From Toxoplasma gondii ME49 (Eukaryota > Apicomplexa > Conoidasida > Eucoccidiorida > Sarcocystidae): a DNA stretch of 64,000 nt. The notes beneath the pieces are model-generated. The model had not been told where the DNA came from. It saw only the letters and a list, made by a program, of their open reading frames with translations, and searched no databases. The DNA is taken from assembly GCF_000006565.2 (NCBI RefSeq), contig NC_031480.1, positions 1,504,144 to 1,568,143 of the forward strand. The letters are read 5' to 3'. The position numbers were made by a program, and so were the translations under genes. Positions 46,374-57,736 of this stretch are shown here, piece by piece (position 1 is the stretch's first letter; every line of letters starts with the position of its first letter).

Positions 46374-46862
46374 TCATGCCAGTTCTTCTTGTGGTGCTGC
46401 TATCAAATCACTGTGTAAGGGGTCCCGGAATGACGAGCCAAACGAGAGAACGACGCCCGACAACGCACGCAGAGGCATATACAGAAAGTCCGCCTTTGAT
46501 GAGAGAGTGGAAAGCAGTGTGCGTATTTTGTTCGTTCGCGTCGCCTTTTGAGACAGGGGAGCCAGGAAGACGAAGTAAGGACTTTCTAGCCACACCCAGA
46601 ATTGTCGAAGGACATCAGTCAGCGTATCAATGTCCTCTGGCTGTCGAGAGCATGGATAAGGACTCGTAGACCTAGCATCTCGCAGCAAAGCCTGGCGAAA
46701 ATCCCAAGAAGTCGCACTGGTCGAGCAAGAAAGCGAGAGAACTTCCCTGCTCTGGGGCTGGATCAAAAGAAGACAAATCGAAGATGGAAGTGTGCATAAA
46801 AAGTTATCCACATGTCCTCCACGAACTAAGCGTGGAGGGAGAGGCATTGTGTCACCGCTCAA
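46374..46862 (-). CDS. Unassigned 162-codon frame
   Basis: The minus-strand frame includes SWDFRQALLRDARSTSPYP, DIDTLTDVLRQFWVWLESPY and KADFLYMPLRALSGVV, with balanced composition rather than low complexity. No family is recognised. On the opposite strand an ATG at 46376 opens a short hydrophobic leader (MPVLLVVLLSNHC) that ends at a GTAAGG donor, so the coding strand is uncertain. Confidence 0.3.
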   Translation of the reverse strand: MSGDTMPLPPRLVRGGHVDNFLCTLPSSICLLLIQPQSREVLSLSCSTSATSWDFRQALLRDARSTSPYPCSRQPEDIDTLTDVLRQFWVWLESPYFVFLAPLSQKATRTNKIRTLLSTLSSKADFLYMPLRALSGVVLSFGSSFRDPLHSDLIAAPQEELA

Positions 46863-49800
46863 GGAAATAATTTGTACGTCTTCTATCGTTGTGTGGCGTG
46901 GAAAGCATCTAAGGCAGCCACTTCGTGGGGCGGAGACGCGAAGGCGTGAGCGTGAAAAGGGAGCTCAGAATATTTAGATTTTAGACAGGAAGAAAATCTT
47001 CTCTTCCATAGAAACACCTGATCAACTCTCCTCCATCGTGGTGGGTTTACGGTACCGAAAGATACGAGTCAAACACACGCTGGGTACAAAAACGAATGCT
47101 CGTCCGTATGCGCTTCACAGCGTGTTTCTGAAGTCAGAGAAGGAACCTCAAGATAGAGGCTCGGTCCCAAACAAATGCGAAATTGGCTTTTTAGACTGTA
47201 CTTCGGGGTGCATTTCCGTTTTCTGATAATCTGCAGCATCACCTGGTTTCTGCTGACGAGGGCATCTTCAAATGCATTATGGTACCGGAGAAAAACTTCG
47301 CTATGGGTCAGCGCAAGACCGCAGCGATTGATGCCATTGCTTACAAATAATCACCTTAAACTGCTGATCTATAGAGGGCCGAAACTGGAGCTGAAGATAA
47401 ACTTAAGGTAGCTCAAGGACAGTAAATACAAGATGCTTATGAATAGCCTCGTTATGCTACGCACGCTGTCTACTATAGACGAAGTCCCCCAGGCTATGGC
47501 ATGCTTCAATCGAGTGTGCGACAAGAGCCACGTTTGTTATACACTACAAAACAAATGTTTTGCACCCCTCACCTTCTGAGGAATTTCAAGGGGACCAATC
47601 ACATTCGTTCATGCCGAGCTACGAGCAGACACGCTTGTGCTAAGTAGGGAGTACAGCTCATCAGAAGTGGTAAGAAGGCGTCCAGCTACATTTGTCGCGG
47701 GTGTTTGATAATACCCGGGCTGATGTCCAACAGCCCGAGCGTTCTCGCCTCAGGAGCTGTAGAACAAAATAAACCCTGGGATGTTTACACCTGGCTCCCG
47801 AGGAGAAGGGCCGGAGAAGTAAACTGGAAACGACTTGCTGTTCTTCTCAATACCTGAAAGCCCTGAATCTGGAGCCGGAATGCAACTGAATAAATCACAA
47901 CAGACGAGATGATGGGGTACCTCGGAAAGGTTCTTCCGTCTTCTGCTCGCACTCCTCTCTGGTCGTACTCTTGCTGGTGAATATTCTTTCTCTAAAAGAT
48001 CCAAAAACGAGGGTTGCGCTCGGGGTATGTCGACTGCATGCAGTCGTGATTGACCTGCGAAAACGGAAAAATATGGTCTTGTTTCGATGTTAGTGAGTCC
48101 GTTTTCCGAAAAGGACAACGTAGAGTCAGCCGTCCAACCGGATATCCTTTACCCGAGAGAAAACTGAGGCTCAGGCCTTCTGAGAGCACCAACGATCGAC
48201 GCGAGTAGTAGCAGTTTGTTTTTACGGTGGTGTTTTCGACGCCGAATCTCATGCGTTTCATATGCATCTGTGGATACTTATTCTAAAAATTGCCGATTTC
48301 CTTTTCTTATTCCAACTGAGCATCCGAAGGACGTTGAAGGTGAAGCGGGAATGCCGCTGGAACCGCAAGTCCGAGGTGGACCCAACCGTTTAAGCCGGGA
48401 GGCAGTGGAGTGGAAAATCGAACGAGAATCCAGTGGGACGCAAAAACGGTGGTGTCGACAACTAAGAGTTGGGGCTTGCTCTTCTTCGAATGTGAATATG
48501 GAGCATCCAGCATAGGTACTTGTTGAAATCCATACAGAATGCGCTTCTCCTGCGAAGTCGTATTGACCGCCAATCGCTCGGGGCGAGTTCTTATCTTAAC
48601 GGATCACACACCATGCACGAATCGGGGAAAACGTCGCAGTGAAAGACAGCGGAAAGCCAGGTGAAGCGACAGCTGCTTCGGCCTTTCATCGTTAGGCAGC
48701 CAGACCTTACGATCATAAAATGCCGCGGCTCCCGTCACCAGCCTTGGATGCCGCAAACAGCAGCGGTTTCCTTTCTCCATGAACTGCGTAACGGACTCAG
48801 GAAGAAGCATAGAGCGACTGAATAAGTTCCATGCATACCTACTCAGCTTTGTACTGCCGTCCAGGGATTGACAGTCTCACCCCGAAGAGCTGAATGACTG
48901 CACACTCAAACTGGCTTCCGCGCAGATGCGCCAGAGGACGTTGAAAATGAACGTGGCTGCCTTTTAACTGATGAAGGCATTAGCTACACAGAATGGTTCG
49001 CTAGTTGTGTTTTCCCCTCCAGAAAAGTGGCGACCCGAAACCCTCGCCCTGTCCCTGTCTAGCCGGGTTCCCCACTGTACTTTAAAACAAACACTACCGC
49101 GCCTGCCACGGGCGAGATGACAGTCATCCCCCAATGGTGAAAACGGATGGCGCTTTTGGGGAGGGATCGGATGAAAAAAGAGGAGTGAGAAAGAACAGCA
49201 TTGACGCCGTACTGCAGCGAGAGAGGCAAATCGTCACTGCGATCACTCAAACGACTTCCTTTCGCGTAAAGCGCGTTTCCTCGGGGCTGTTCTCGGCTGA
49301 GATCGTCGCCGCGACAGTCAGTATATACAGGATGTTTTTGGAAAATAAACAGACGTCACAGTGGACCAGACACAACGATGCTACTCCAGTGTGGTGGGAG
49401 AGACCTTAAACAAGAACGAAACCTCAGAAAAAACGTCGCTGACAAGTGCAAGCACGCGAGATTTATATGCCCTAACACCCGAGCTGTAAACACACAGCCG
49501 CGCCGTCGTAACGCAAACAACAGTCAAAAACAGCGGAGCTGTATTCCATGCTAGTGAGAAGGCGGGGAGAACGACGGGAGATTCTGTAGCAGACACGCAC
49601 ACAGCGTTCAGCACTTTTGAGAGTAACTTTGGCAACTTTCTCCCATGCTTCTTCCCTCGTGTTTCTGTAGGTTTAATGCAGGTAGCACGGTGAGTTCGAC
49701 AACTTGAACGTTTTTTGAAATCTTCTATTCATTTAATGCTTCTCGCAGTTGACCATAAAAGGCACCAGCTCCGAGAAATATTATTTTTTCTACTGGGTGG

Positions 49801-50793
49801 TTCGTTTCTGTGATAATCGGTGAAAAGCCTGCAACAGGCATCGCATCAGTACGATATACCTCTTCTGGGCTTGATAATTTTCCCCCAGCGGACGAATATT
49901 CATACTCGCGAAAAGGCATGTTCAGAATGCGTAACATACGCTTTACTATGCTTATGGATAGATCAATGTATATACGTACAAATTGGTAATTAAAAGCAGG
50001 CATGCATGTCTACATACTATGCCTCTCCCTAAATGTGCATTCATGTGCATATCACTACGAATACCTTGATCGACTTTCCATAGCATATTTTTCTTGGTAT
50101 GCGTAAAGTATTTTTGTAAATCTTGTGTCTGTTGAAGGCGCATGCAAGCCTAAGCAGGCTGATGCGTCAACACGTTCACTCGCTGTTACCAGGCGAGTGC
50201 CAAAAGCCTGTCACCGGATTCGAATTCACGGAACATGTGTTTTTTCTTGACAGGTAGGGATACCCGCTGAAGCTTGTAGGCACTCCTCCTATAAAAACGG
50301 AATAAAGCATAAAATGTCTTGTGCACGCCATCAAACGCAACAGAAGCGTAACAAATCCATTATCCCGTCTTCGACGGCAGGGCTTTCCGGCTGCCATGGT
50401 ACAAACCTAGCCTTTCTACTCTATCTTCACTCGAAGACATCTGTTCGGGACGTTGCGCATCGTGTGTTGTAGCCTTGACAAAGGCTGCGTCTACTTCGTT
50501 TTTTCGAAGACGCTGAAGAATCCATTTTTCTTTTCAATATCTCTGTTCTAATCCATTGTTTCGGCGCTGGTGCCCGCAATGTGCAACGATGAGAGAGTGT
50601 CGGTGGATCAGGGGTCGCCGTTGACCCGGCGACAAGCAGCGCCAACAGCAACAGTGGAAAGAACCAGACAGTCTGGCAGGAATTCATAGTGCATTATATT
50701 CCTCGAAAAACTACACAAGTATGGCTGATTTGATAACTCCAGTAAGCTCACCAGGGAAAGGTGGCAAAAAGAGAGGAACCGATGGAGAGAGCG
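46863..50793. other. Long region without an assignable gene
   Basis: It holds several coding-like fragments but no consistent gene model. Minus 48053 to about 47940 reads SRLHAVDIPRAQPSFLDLLE between a good acceptor (TTTTCGCAG) and donor (CCGAG|GTACCC). Plus 48318-48515 includes HPKDVEGEAGMPLEPQV. Plus 49134-49409 includes RKNSIDAVLQRERQIVTAIT. From 49640 to 50400 the sequence is AT-richer and I see nothing in it. Confidence 0.35.
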
Positions 50794-50866
50794 TACGGGC
50801 ACCGAGGATCGAACTCGGGATCTTCTGCGTGTTAGGCAGACGTCATAGCCACTAGACCATGCCCGC
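50794..50866 (-). tRNA. tRNA-Val (anticodon AAC)
   Basis: The reverse strand forms a cloverleaf. The acceptor pairs GCGGGCA with TGCCCGT, its first pair being G-T, and the discriminator is A at 50794. The anticodon stem TCTGC/GCAGA encloses CTAACAC, giving AAC, and the T arm carries AGTTCGATCC. There is no intron. Confidence 0.95.
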
Positions 50867-51595
50867 TTGGCGATGCCCGTGCATCCCCTAGGGCTGGCAA
50901 AACTGATTTTCCCCTTAGCTGTACCTGTCTGACGGTGCTGTAAACTTGTTTCGCTTGCTGTTTGGGGCGTTACAGCATCAACGTGCACACGTTCTCTCCA
51001 AATGTAGGAGCCTTTTGAAATTGATAATAGATGGCTGATGTGGGACTCTTGTCAGTGCCACGTTGCAAGCTTTTGAGAGGGGAACGCGATCGGAGCGAAG
51101 GTATGGACTCTTGTCAGTGCTCGGGGACACCATCGGGACGAGCAGTAACGCTTCGGGTACACCCTATTGTAACGAGAAGGAGGTTCTACTGTGTGTGTAT
51201 GAAAACGCCTTAGGGCTTCGCTAGACCAGCGTACGTAGTTCTTTGTCAGTAACTTCTGCGATAGTTTCTTTCCGTCAAGACTGTGTGACGAGTCTTCGTG
51301 GCTGGCTTGGACGTACGAGGCACTGTGTCACCGGCGACACAGTTTCTGCTTTAATTGTTACATCGATACAGCGACTCAACTGACATCATATATGACGAGG
51401 TGGAGTCCCCTTTTGATAGTTTCGCTTGTTTTGACGTGTATTATTCTCAGCTGATGACAGCAGTCTTACGCTCGCGTGTGCGGCATGTGTTAAAGAACCA
51501 GAATACAGACACGCTGAATGTGTGATGTGAGGCCAGCTGTGGCACTTTCCCGCTGGTTAAACGGAACCGTATTTCTTGTTTAACTGACCAACAAA
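50867..51595. other. Spacer before the Ser-rich frame
   Basis: No supported gene. A 20-codon frame at 51392-51454 encodes a signal-peptide-like hydrophobic leader and could be a first exon, but I found no in-phase splice to the next frame. Confidence 0.4.
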
Positions 51596-52414
51596 ATGCC
51601 AGGAAGTGTGTCTGATTTTGGCTGGAGTGTGACCGGGTCCATACCCCGTGAGCGTTCGAGCGGCACACTCAGTTTTGTCTTCGGGAAAAATTCTTTGTGT
51701 ATATCATCTTTATCTGACGCTCATGACTCGGAAATACCTCCGTGCAGAATGATGGACAAGGCAGAATCAACCGGAAAAGAGGATTCCCTCAAGAGCGTTT
51801 CGTTGCGAGGATCTGCCAAATCATCCCTTTTCAGCTCAACGGCGGGAAACACGAACGCGAGCAAAACGTTATCAGAAAAAAGAAGCAACGAATTCTGTGG
51901 CACAGCTAGTGCAACACCAACATTCGTCAGCACGTCACCAGAAACGCTGGGAGACCCGCAATCTTCCCCACCCAAAAGCCGGATGTCTTCGACCAAACGA
52001 AAGATTAACGAGAAAATCTTGAACTCCTCACATTCTCTGTCTACAACAGCCTCATCCTCTCCAGATCCGTTCGCAAGCGCGGTGGCCCCCTCGATTGAAT
52101 CCTCAGGCATAGATAGTACATTCCGGTCCGTGTCTGAGAGCATCTCGAGGAACAGCGAGAAGCATCAAAGTTTCGGCTTGTCAATATCGTTTGCAGCCTC
52201 TGGTACAGGTGTGATGGGCACAAGGAAGAGCTCAGCAACAAGAACAAATGTATGTTATACTGTGAACAGCAATAGCAGCTCTGCTGAAGAAATATCCAGC
52301 TGCAGACTTTTTGACAGTACGGCCTCTCCGTCCGAGCAAAGCTTTCCCATTTCGGGTAAACTCCCGACGACGGAAATGGCGAGAGAAACACTTTCTTCCC
52401 TACAAGAAAGTTAA
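51596..52414 (+). CDS. Ser-rich hypothetical protein, 272 residues
   Basis: An uninterrupted frame begins MPGSVSDFGWSVTGSIP and continues with Ser/Thr-rich, low-hydrophobicity sequence (SKTLSEKRSNEFCGTASAT, SSSPDPFASAVAPSIESSG) to a stop at 52414. It has no domain, membrane segment or repeats that I recognise. The first ATG may not be the true start: an acceptor-like CCAG lies at the second codon, and a secretory-type leader sits about 200 bases upstream. Composition fits a disordered nuclear or secreted coccidian protein. Confidence 0.45.
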   Translation: MPGSVSDFGWSVTGSIPRERSSGTLSFVFGKNSLCISSLSDAHDSEIPPCRMMDKAESTGKEDSLKSVSLRGSAKSSLFSSTAGNTNASKTLSEKRSNEFCGTASATPTFVSTSPETLGDPQSSPPKSRMSSTKRKINEKILNSSHSLSTTASSSPDPFASAVAPSIESSGIDSTFRSVSESISRNSEKHQSFGLSISFAASGTGVMGTRKSSATRTNVCYTVNSNSSSAEEISSCRLFDSTASPSEQSFPISGKLPTTEMARETLSSLQES

Positions 52415-53204
52415 GGAAGAATAAGTGCAAGCCATGCATTTGTTCATTCCTCCCAGTCTGCGAAACCACTCACGACAGAGGGCGGCAGTCGCTGTTCTTC
52501 AAGAGTAGACAGTTCCATCGTATGTCTCCACAAGAGACAGAGACAGTCTTTGAAAAGGCATACAAGTCCCGAATGACGAGCACTTCAACCCAAAATGCGT
52601 TTGCCCCACCGTTAAACAGTGCCGACACGTGTTATCAGGGCCTGCATTTAATTCCTCGCTATATTAGAGCGAATCAAACGCTCCAAGTTCCCGACATCCG
52701 CACGGGAATTGCTCTTGCGTTTTTCTGTGTCTTCTGTTGTGTATCTTGAGTTGTTGCCTAACTACTTGTCTTCAACAGTCCCACATTTTCTGTCGTACGT
52801 TACCTGGTGCCTTTTCCCCCCGTTATCTATACCTTTCTATATGTGGCACCTGAAGGAGACCTCTAGTGATGGCGATACATCAGAACAGGTTTAGATACAC
52901 ATTGTTCGCGACAGAAAAGCGAAATGCAGGAAGAAATACAGAATGCTACGTAAGAATGACGAAAGCACTGACGGAAACCCAACAAGCACACGATTGGAAG
53001 CCAGTGAAAGCTGCGAAACAGACACCCGTAGGCGGAAACGCTGTTCGCTTTAATGGCATACTGACGGTGACTCTAGTTAACATAAGAATGTATGTGCACT
53101 TTCATGTCGACGTAAAAACACGTGCAATTACTTCCACGACCTACAAAAGATTTTTTAAACGTTTCACTATACGAAAGAAAGCTTACGCATACGTCTACAT
53201 ATAA

Positions 53205-53205
<1 letters not shown>

Positions 53206-53237
<32 letters not shown>
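53206..53237. repeat. TA microsatellite
   Basis: A pure TA run of about 32 bases. Confidence 0.95.
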
Positions 53238-53238
<1 letters not shown>

Positions 53239-54767
53239 CGACGCATGCAGTGACGGAGTGTGCCAAGTCCACATGTGCCGAGTAAATGCAAGCAGGAGAG
53301 CGCCTTGACAGCATACTACTACATGCACATGCAAGCAATTTTCCACTCGTATCGCTAAACTCAGGGACTTTTCTTCTGAGCATCTACAGATGTGGACACC
53401 GTTGCAGCTGCCAAGCATTCTGCCTCATCCCGCATCATGCACACAATAAGAGAAGACCAGCACCTGAAGTTGGGTTTAATATTCTTGTCGTGTAGCCAGC
53501 CTAGATATCACCGCAGGTGAAACAGTCGGCAACACCGTTCTGCTGAAACGAGAGAGCCGCCGTTTCCACTGAGAATCAGTAGAGCAAAGCAGATATTCCT
53601 GACACTTTGAGGACGAAACCTGACAACCAACTTTGACTGGCACAGGACACTTTGCCGTGCATCAAGGTCTTCCTGGATTGTGAACCGAACACAACGACAG
53701 AAGGAGGAAACTGCTACTTTCAACAAGCAAAGAGCAAAAGGAGGACTGAAAGAAAAAAGGTTTATGCGTACCTCCACAAGTTGCACAGGAAAGAAAGTGG
53801 GTTGCTTGAATGACTAAGACGCGACAGCTGAAATAGTGGACAGGAGGAAAGGGTCTTCTGGTCAAGTGAAGCCGTGCTGAGGATCTCGTGCAAGTGGAAG
53901 TCGCTGAGCAGAGAAAGAGCAGTGCTCCACATAGCGCTCGACTAAACCGTCGGTCTGTATTTTCCCACAACAACGCCGACGGCGTGTCATTCTCTCTGTC
54001 GCTGTTTTGACTCCACTGCACCGTTCGTCGTCCAGTATGGGAACAGCAAAAACAAGCGTACACAAGGTCTCAGCGCCCATCCCCCACTTGTTTTCCTTCT
54101 CGTTTACTTGCGTCGCTTAAGTTCCTCGACTGAGATATTCTGGAATCTTTTACCGCGAGAGGCCTCAGACGGAAAGCAAAACGAGATCCACCATCCCTGA
54201 ACTCGGAGTCGCGTCGCCCTGGAGCATGAAACCAGTGCGAGATCTAATAGCCAAAGGGCACAGAAAGAGCTCAGGTGGGATGCGAAGAGGCAAGGCCTTA
54301 TGTGACGTCCCTTCCTAAATGAAGGCTATTCTGGAGAGCAAAAAACAGATGACCCAGTTTTTTGGGACAAGCGACAAATACCGAATTGCGAGCTAGACGC
54401 ACAACGGTAACACACCTTGCTAAACAGGACATGTCGACATCCAACTCTCTTCTCATTCGTATCTCGTGTTCTGAATCAAATCAAGTCGAGCGACCCTTGC
54501 TTCCCTTTTCCGTTGTGGTGAGAGCTGATTTCCGTTGTCCCTTTGATTCTAACTTGGGTCTCAACGCCAGCTCCACGGTTCGGGCTGAAAATCCTTTCCA
54601 TGTGAAGAATCGATTTGCTGGGGGTCGGAACGCTTCTCCCAGGATTGTAGACACCCGAATGCTGCGCTTGGGCATTCGCGTAAAATCGTCCGGTTTTCTC
54701 TGGAACTTTCTGTTTCGTTTATTTTAACAAAATCGACCACCAAAGTGGGTGTTGGATTTGGAGTTCC

Positions 54768-55001
54768 TTACCGCAAGAAGAAGTCGACAGGTGGGTTTAC
54801 GTCTGCTTTCAGTGCAACATTCGGACAGCTACCTCCGTCGCGTCTTGCTCTTGGCTCTGTCCCATGCATGCCCCCCGCTGCATCTCCATTTCTGTTGTAC
54901 AAAACCAACGGAACATTCATTTTCTTTCCGTCTTGAAGCAGAAGGAGATCGGACCGCATTTTGACGACTCTTTTCCGTTTGAAGAGCCGAAACTTGTCCA
55001 A
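54768..55001 (-). CDS. Possible minus-strand exon, unknown
   Basis: The frame reads VKMRSDLLLLQDGKKMNVPL, then VLYNRNGD and PNVALKADVNPPVDFFL. It runs straight into a consensus donor TTGCG|GTAAGG. The composition is balanced and protein-like. An acceptor (CAAGCGCAG) about 110 bases downstream opens a further frame. If real, this gene is head-to-head with TMEM208, with starts about 150 bases apart. No family is recognised. Confidence 0.35.
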   Translation of the reverse strand: MDKFRLFKRKRVVKMRSDLLLLQDGKKMNVPLVLYNRNGDAAGGMHGTEPRARRDGGSCPNVALKADVNPPVDFFLR

Positions 55002-55173
55002 ACTGTCCGGCGTCCACCTCTTTCCTCCGTTCGAGAGCTACCATCCATCGTCCCTACCTCAGTTGCATGTTGCTTCCTACCTCAAAAGACCCGTTTCACC
55101 TGGATCTTATTTCTGTGTTCACGCAAAGGGAGGAACATCTTCAGGTGGAGAGATACTCAAGAGCGACGGAACA

Positions 55174-55923
55174 ATGGCGGGACAGGCGGACAAGAAACGT
55201 CAGCAGAAAGCCGCAGCGTATTTTCAAACGCATGCTATTGGAGTCCTTGTCGCAACCGTAAGGAACTGCCAAATATATATTTCCAAATGCGCTGCTATAC
55301 GTGTTGTGGAAGACTGGCACACATTCCGCTAGAGGAGAAACTTCTTCAGAAGACATCCAGCGAGTCGTTCTGTTGTTACGGACGCGTGGCCATGTTACGT
55401 CGTACGGATTCGTTTTTCAGCCACCGTACGAAGAAAGGCAGGTGCATGCCTTTGAGAGATATGCACATATGCATCATGCGTACGCGTTCGTACATATTTA
55501 TCAATATGCTTCTTTTGGCTCATGAGAGCGATTGGTCTCTAGCGCACATAAACGATACAACCGCGCGCACACAAAAAGATATATAGATAAAATCAGAGCC
55601 GGTAAATTAGGTAAGCAAGGGGTGTGCACACACATCTGCCAAATCAGCGAGTTTGGAATGCCGGAGATCTCCTCAGTGTTTGTGTATGAAGGCGGCACGC
55701 GTGCTTCTACGTCCTGTGCGAATGTGTTAACCTCTGAAGAGTGAGATGGAGACACCTGCGATGCCTGTTTTGTGAAGTTGTGCTGTCTCTCTTTTTACTG
55801 CTATATGCCTTTGCATACTTATGTGTAGTTCACTCACCGTACGGAAACGAAAAATATAGATGTGGACATACGCACATACTTACATGTGTGTATATACATA
55901 TAGGCATACTGCAAGATGGCATG

Positions 55924-55959
<36 letters not shown>

Positions 55960-56508
55960 CGCATATGCGCTCATTTGCCCATGCAGCAGGCTGCCGTCGG
56001 CCCCTCATGGACTGTGATTTTGGTTAGTGATGTTACGAGGATCTTCACTTACTCCGATGCGTGCACTTCCTGTGACTGACCTCTGTGTTTCCAGGTTCTG
56101 TTCCTGATCTGCCGTCTGCTGGTTTTCTCGGGGAACTTCTCTGCACCGTTGCTGCCCGTGCCTAGGTTTTGGGAGGGTTTTCTTCTCGCCTTTACCTACG
56201 CCCTTTACTACGGGACGTACACCTCCATCACGAGCAGTTTGCTCCTGGGCGTATCCCACTCGCATGCTACAGATTTTTTTCTTGTTGCATGCGCAGCGCA
56301 GATAGCGGGTGGCTTTCACCCCAACGGCTGGTTTCTCTGGACGGTGGTGCCTGCGTACGTCGTGTACAGAGTTGTGAGAAAAGTTCTCGACTGGGTGTTC
56401 ACACCTGAGGGTCCTGAGGAAGGCAGCCCGGAGGCACTAGCCATGAGGAAGAGAGAGGAGAAACTCCAGAGAAAACTGAAGAGTGGACGTGTGCAGCTCA
56501 TTAGATGA
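55174..56508 (+). CDS. TMEM208: TMEM208/SND2 homologue, ER membrane protein
   Basis: Exons 55174-55257 and 56095-56508 join in phase 0 (GCAACC|GTAAGG ... TTTCCAG|GTTCTG) for 165 residues, close to the 173 of human TMEM208. SND2/TMEM208 belongs to the SRP-independent route that sends proteins, mainly with central or C-terminal membrane segments, to the ER translocon. Family features: a short basic N-terminus (MAGQADKKRQQKA), membrane segments VLFLICRLLVFS, WEGFLLAFTYALYYGTY and FFLVACAAQIAG, then WFLWTVVPAYVVYRVV. The tail is basic (RKREEKLQRKLKSGR), as in animal and fungal relatives. The order and spacing match the family, and identity is moderate by eye. The intron contains a TA tract. Confidence 0.88.
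55925..55954. repeat. TA microsatellite in the TMEM208 intron
   Basis: About 30 bases of pure TA between the two TMEM208 exons. Confidence 0.95.
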
Positions 56509-57517
56509 GACAAAAAGAAGAACTGTCCCTGGCGGACGAACAGTTAACCAGGTGTCTCTGGTCGCACGCACCTGCGAACAGTTGTGTAGCTGTGGGGAAG
56601 TTGACGCGTGTTTTTTTTGACAACGGTGCGAAGTCCTGAGGCGCACGGAGAGGAAAGGTTCAAAAAACTGATTTCATCAGAGGAAAACACACGGCGTGAC
56701 TGCACTTGAGCAAGCGGCGGACACACTCGCATTTGTAGTTCGGTTTAAAGTTTCCTTCGGGTGCTGTTTTCCAGCAGTATGGCTCGTGTCGCGGTCCGTT
56801 GTTGACAGCCGAGCACTCGAACTCAAAAAAGCAGGAACATTTTTTCTAATTTTCAGTCAGGCAACCGGCCTTCCCGATTTTCAACAAACATCCAAAAGGA
56901 CCCTATCTAGCGAGAGAACAGCAGCAACCACGCCAGGTCTGACAGTTCCTGCTGAATCGCGCCGGCGGCTGCGTAGTTCCTCAGCTTGTACTTTGCTAGG
57001 CGGTATGGGCTCGCACGTAGTGGACTAACGGAGCTGGAAAAACGATAGTATCCTTCTCTGCACGTGGTTATCTTGAGTCGCTGGAGACGCCTCTGTGTGG
57101 TTCTCTGCATTTGGCGCCGTCTGCGAAACATTTGTGCCTTACTAATCCTCCATCTTCCTATAGCAGAAAGACAGGAAGAATGTAGGACGTTCCAGCTGAT
57201 GACTGCATTCAGTTGTTTCGAGAATCGCCGAAAGCCCCTCTCAGTTTCACTGAGTTCTGTGCCTTTGGCTCCACTAGCTACTTCAAATCGTGCTTTCCGC
57301 CTCTTTTCTCATTGAGGTAGTTTTGGACATTTTGCGCCGCGGTTTTCAATCAGCGAAGCGAAATGCACCAACATGTGGAATGGATCTGAGATCTGTTGTC
57401 GAGCCGACGCTCGGGGGCGGAAACATCGGCATTTGCGAAAGACGATACATCGACGGGGTTCATTGCCGTCGGCACTTCTGTCCCTGCCTCATGTGCCGGT
57501 TTCATTTCTTCTCTGAA

Positions 57518-57736
57518 TCAGTGCAAATGAAATAAGATTTTTCGCGGTATCTGTTCTCTTTCATAATATGTGCCAATCGATTCTTGGATTTCGGCACCTG
57601 CGTTGTGTTTCGCGTATGACGTCCAGCCGGGCAACTCGCAGTGTTGTCGCTTTTCGCCCGTCTCGCTTGGCTGTTTTCTCTTTGCTTCGTCTATCCCTAA
57701 GCTGCGCTTCTCCCTCTGTCTATAGGAAACAGGCAT
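57518..57736 (-). CDS. Small 72-codon frame, unknown
   Basis: An ATG at 57736 opens MPVSYRQREKRSLGID and continues with KRQHCELPGWTSYAKHN to a stop at 57518. Composition is balanced and rich in charged residues. A donor-like AACGCAG|GTGCCG lies inside, so it may be a first exon. A second compact frame (57131-56907) follows on the same strand and includes AKYKLRNYAAAGAIQQEL. No family is recognised. Confidence 0.3.
   Translation of the reverse strand: MPVSYRQREKRSLGIDEAKRKQPSETGEKRQHCELPGWTSYAKHNAGAEIQESIGTYYEREQIPRKILFHLH

Larger units (their letters stand above)
52415..55173. other. Region without a resolved gene
   Basis: Coding-like minus-strand pieces lie at 54080-53862 (MGAETLCTLVFAVPILDDE) and 55001-54768. 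A TA tract lies at 53206. The right end should contain the TMEM208 promoter. Confidence 0.4.
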
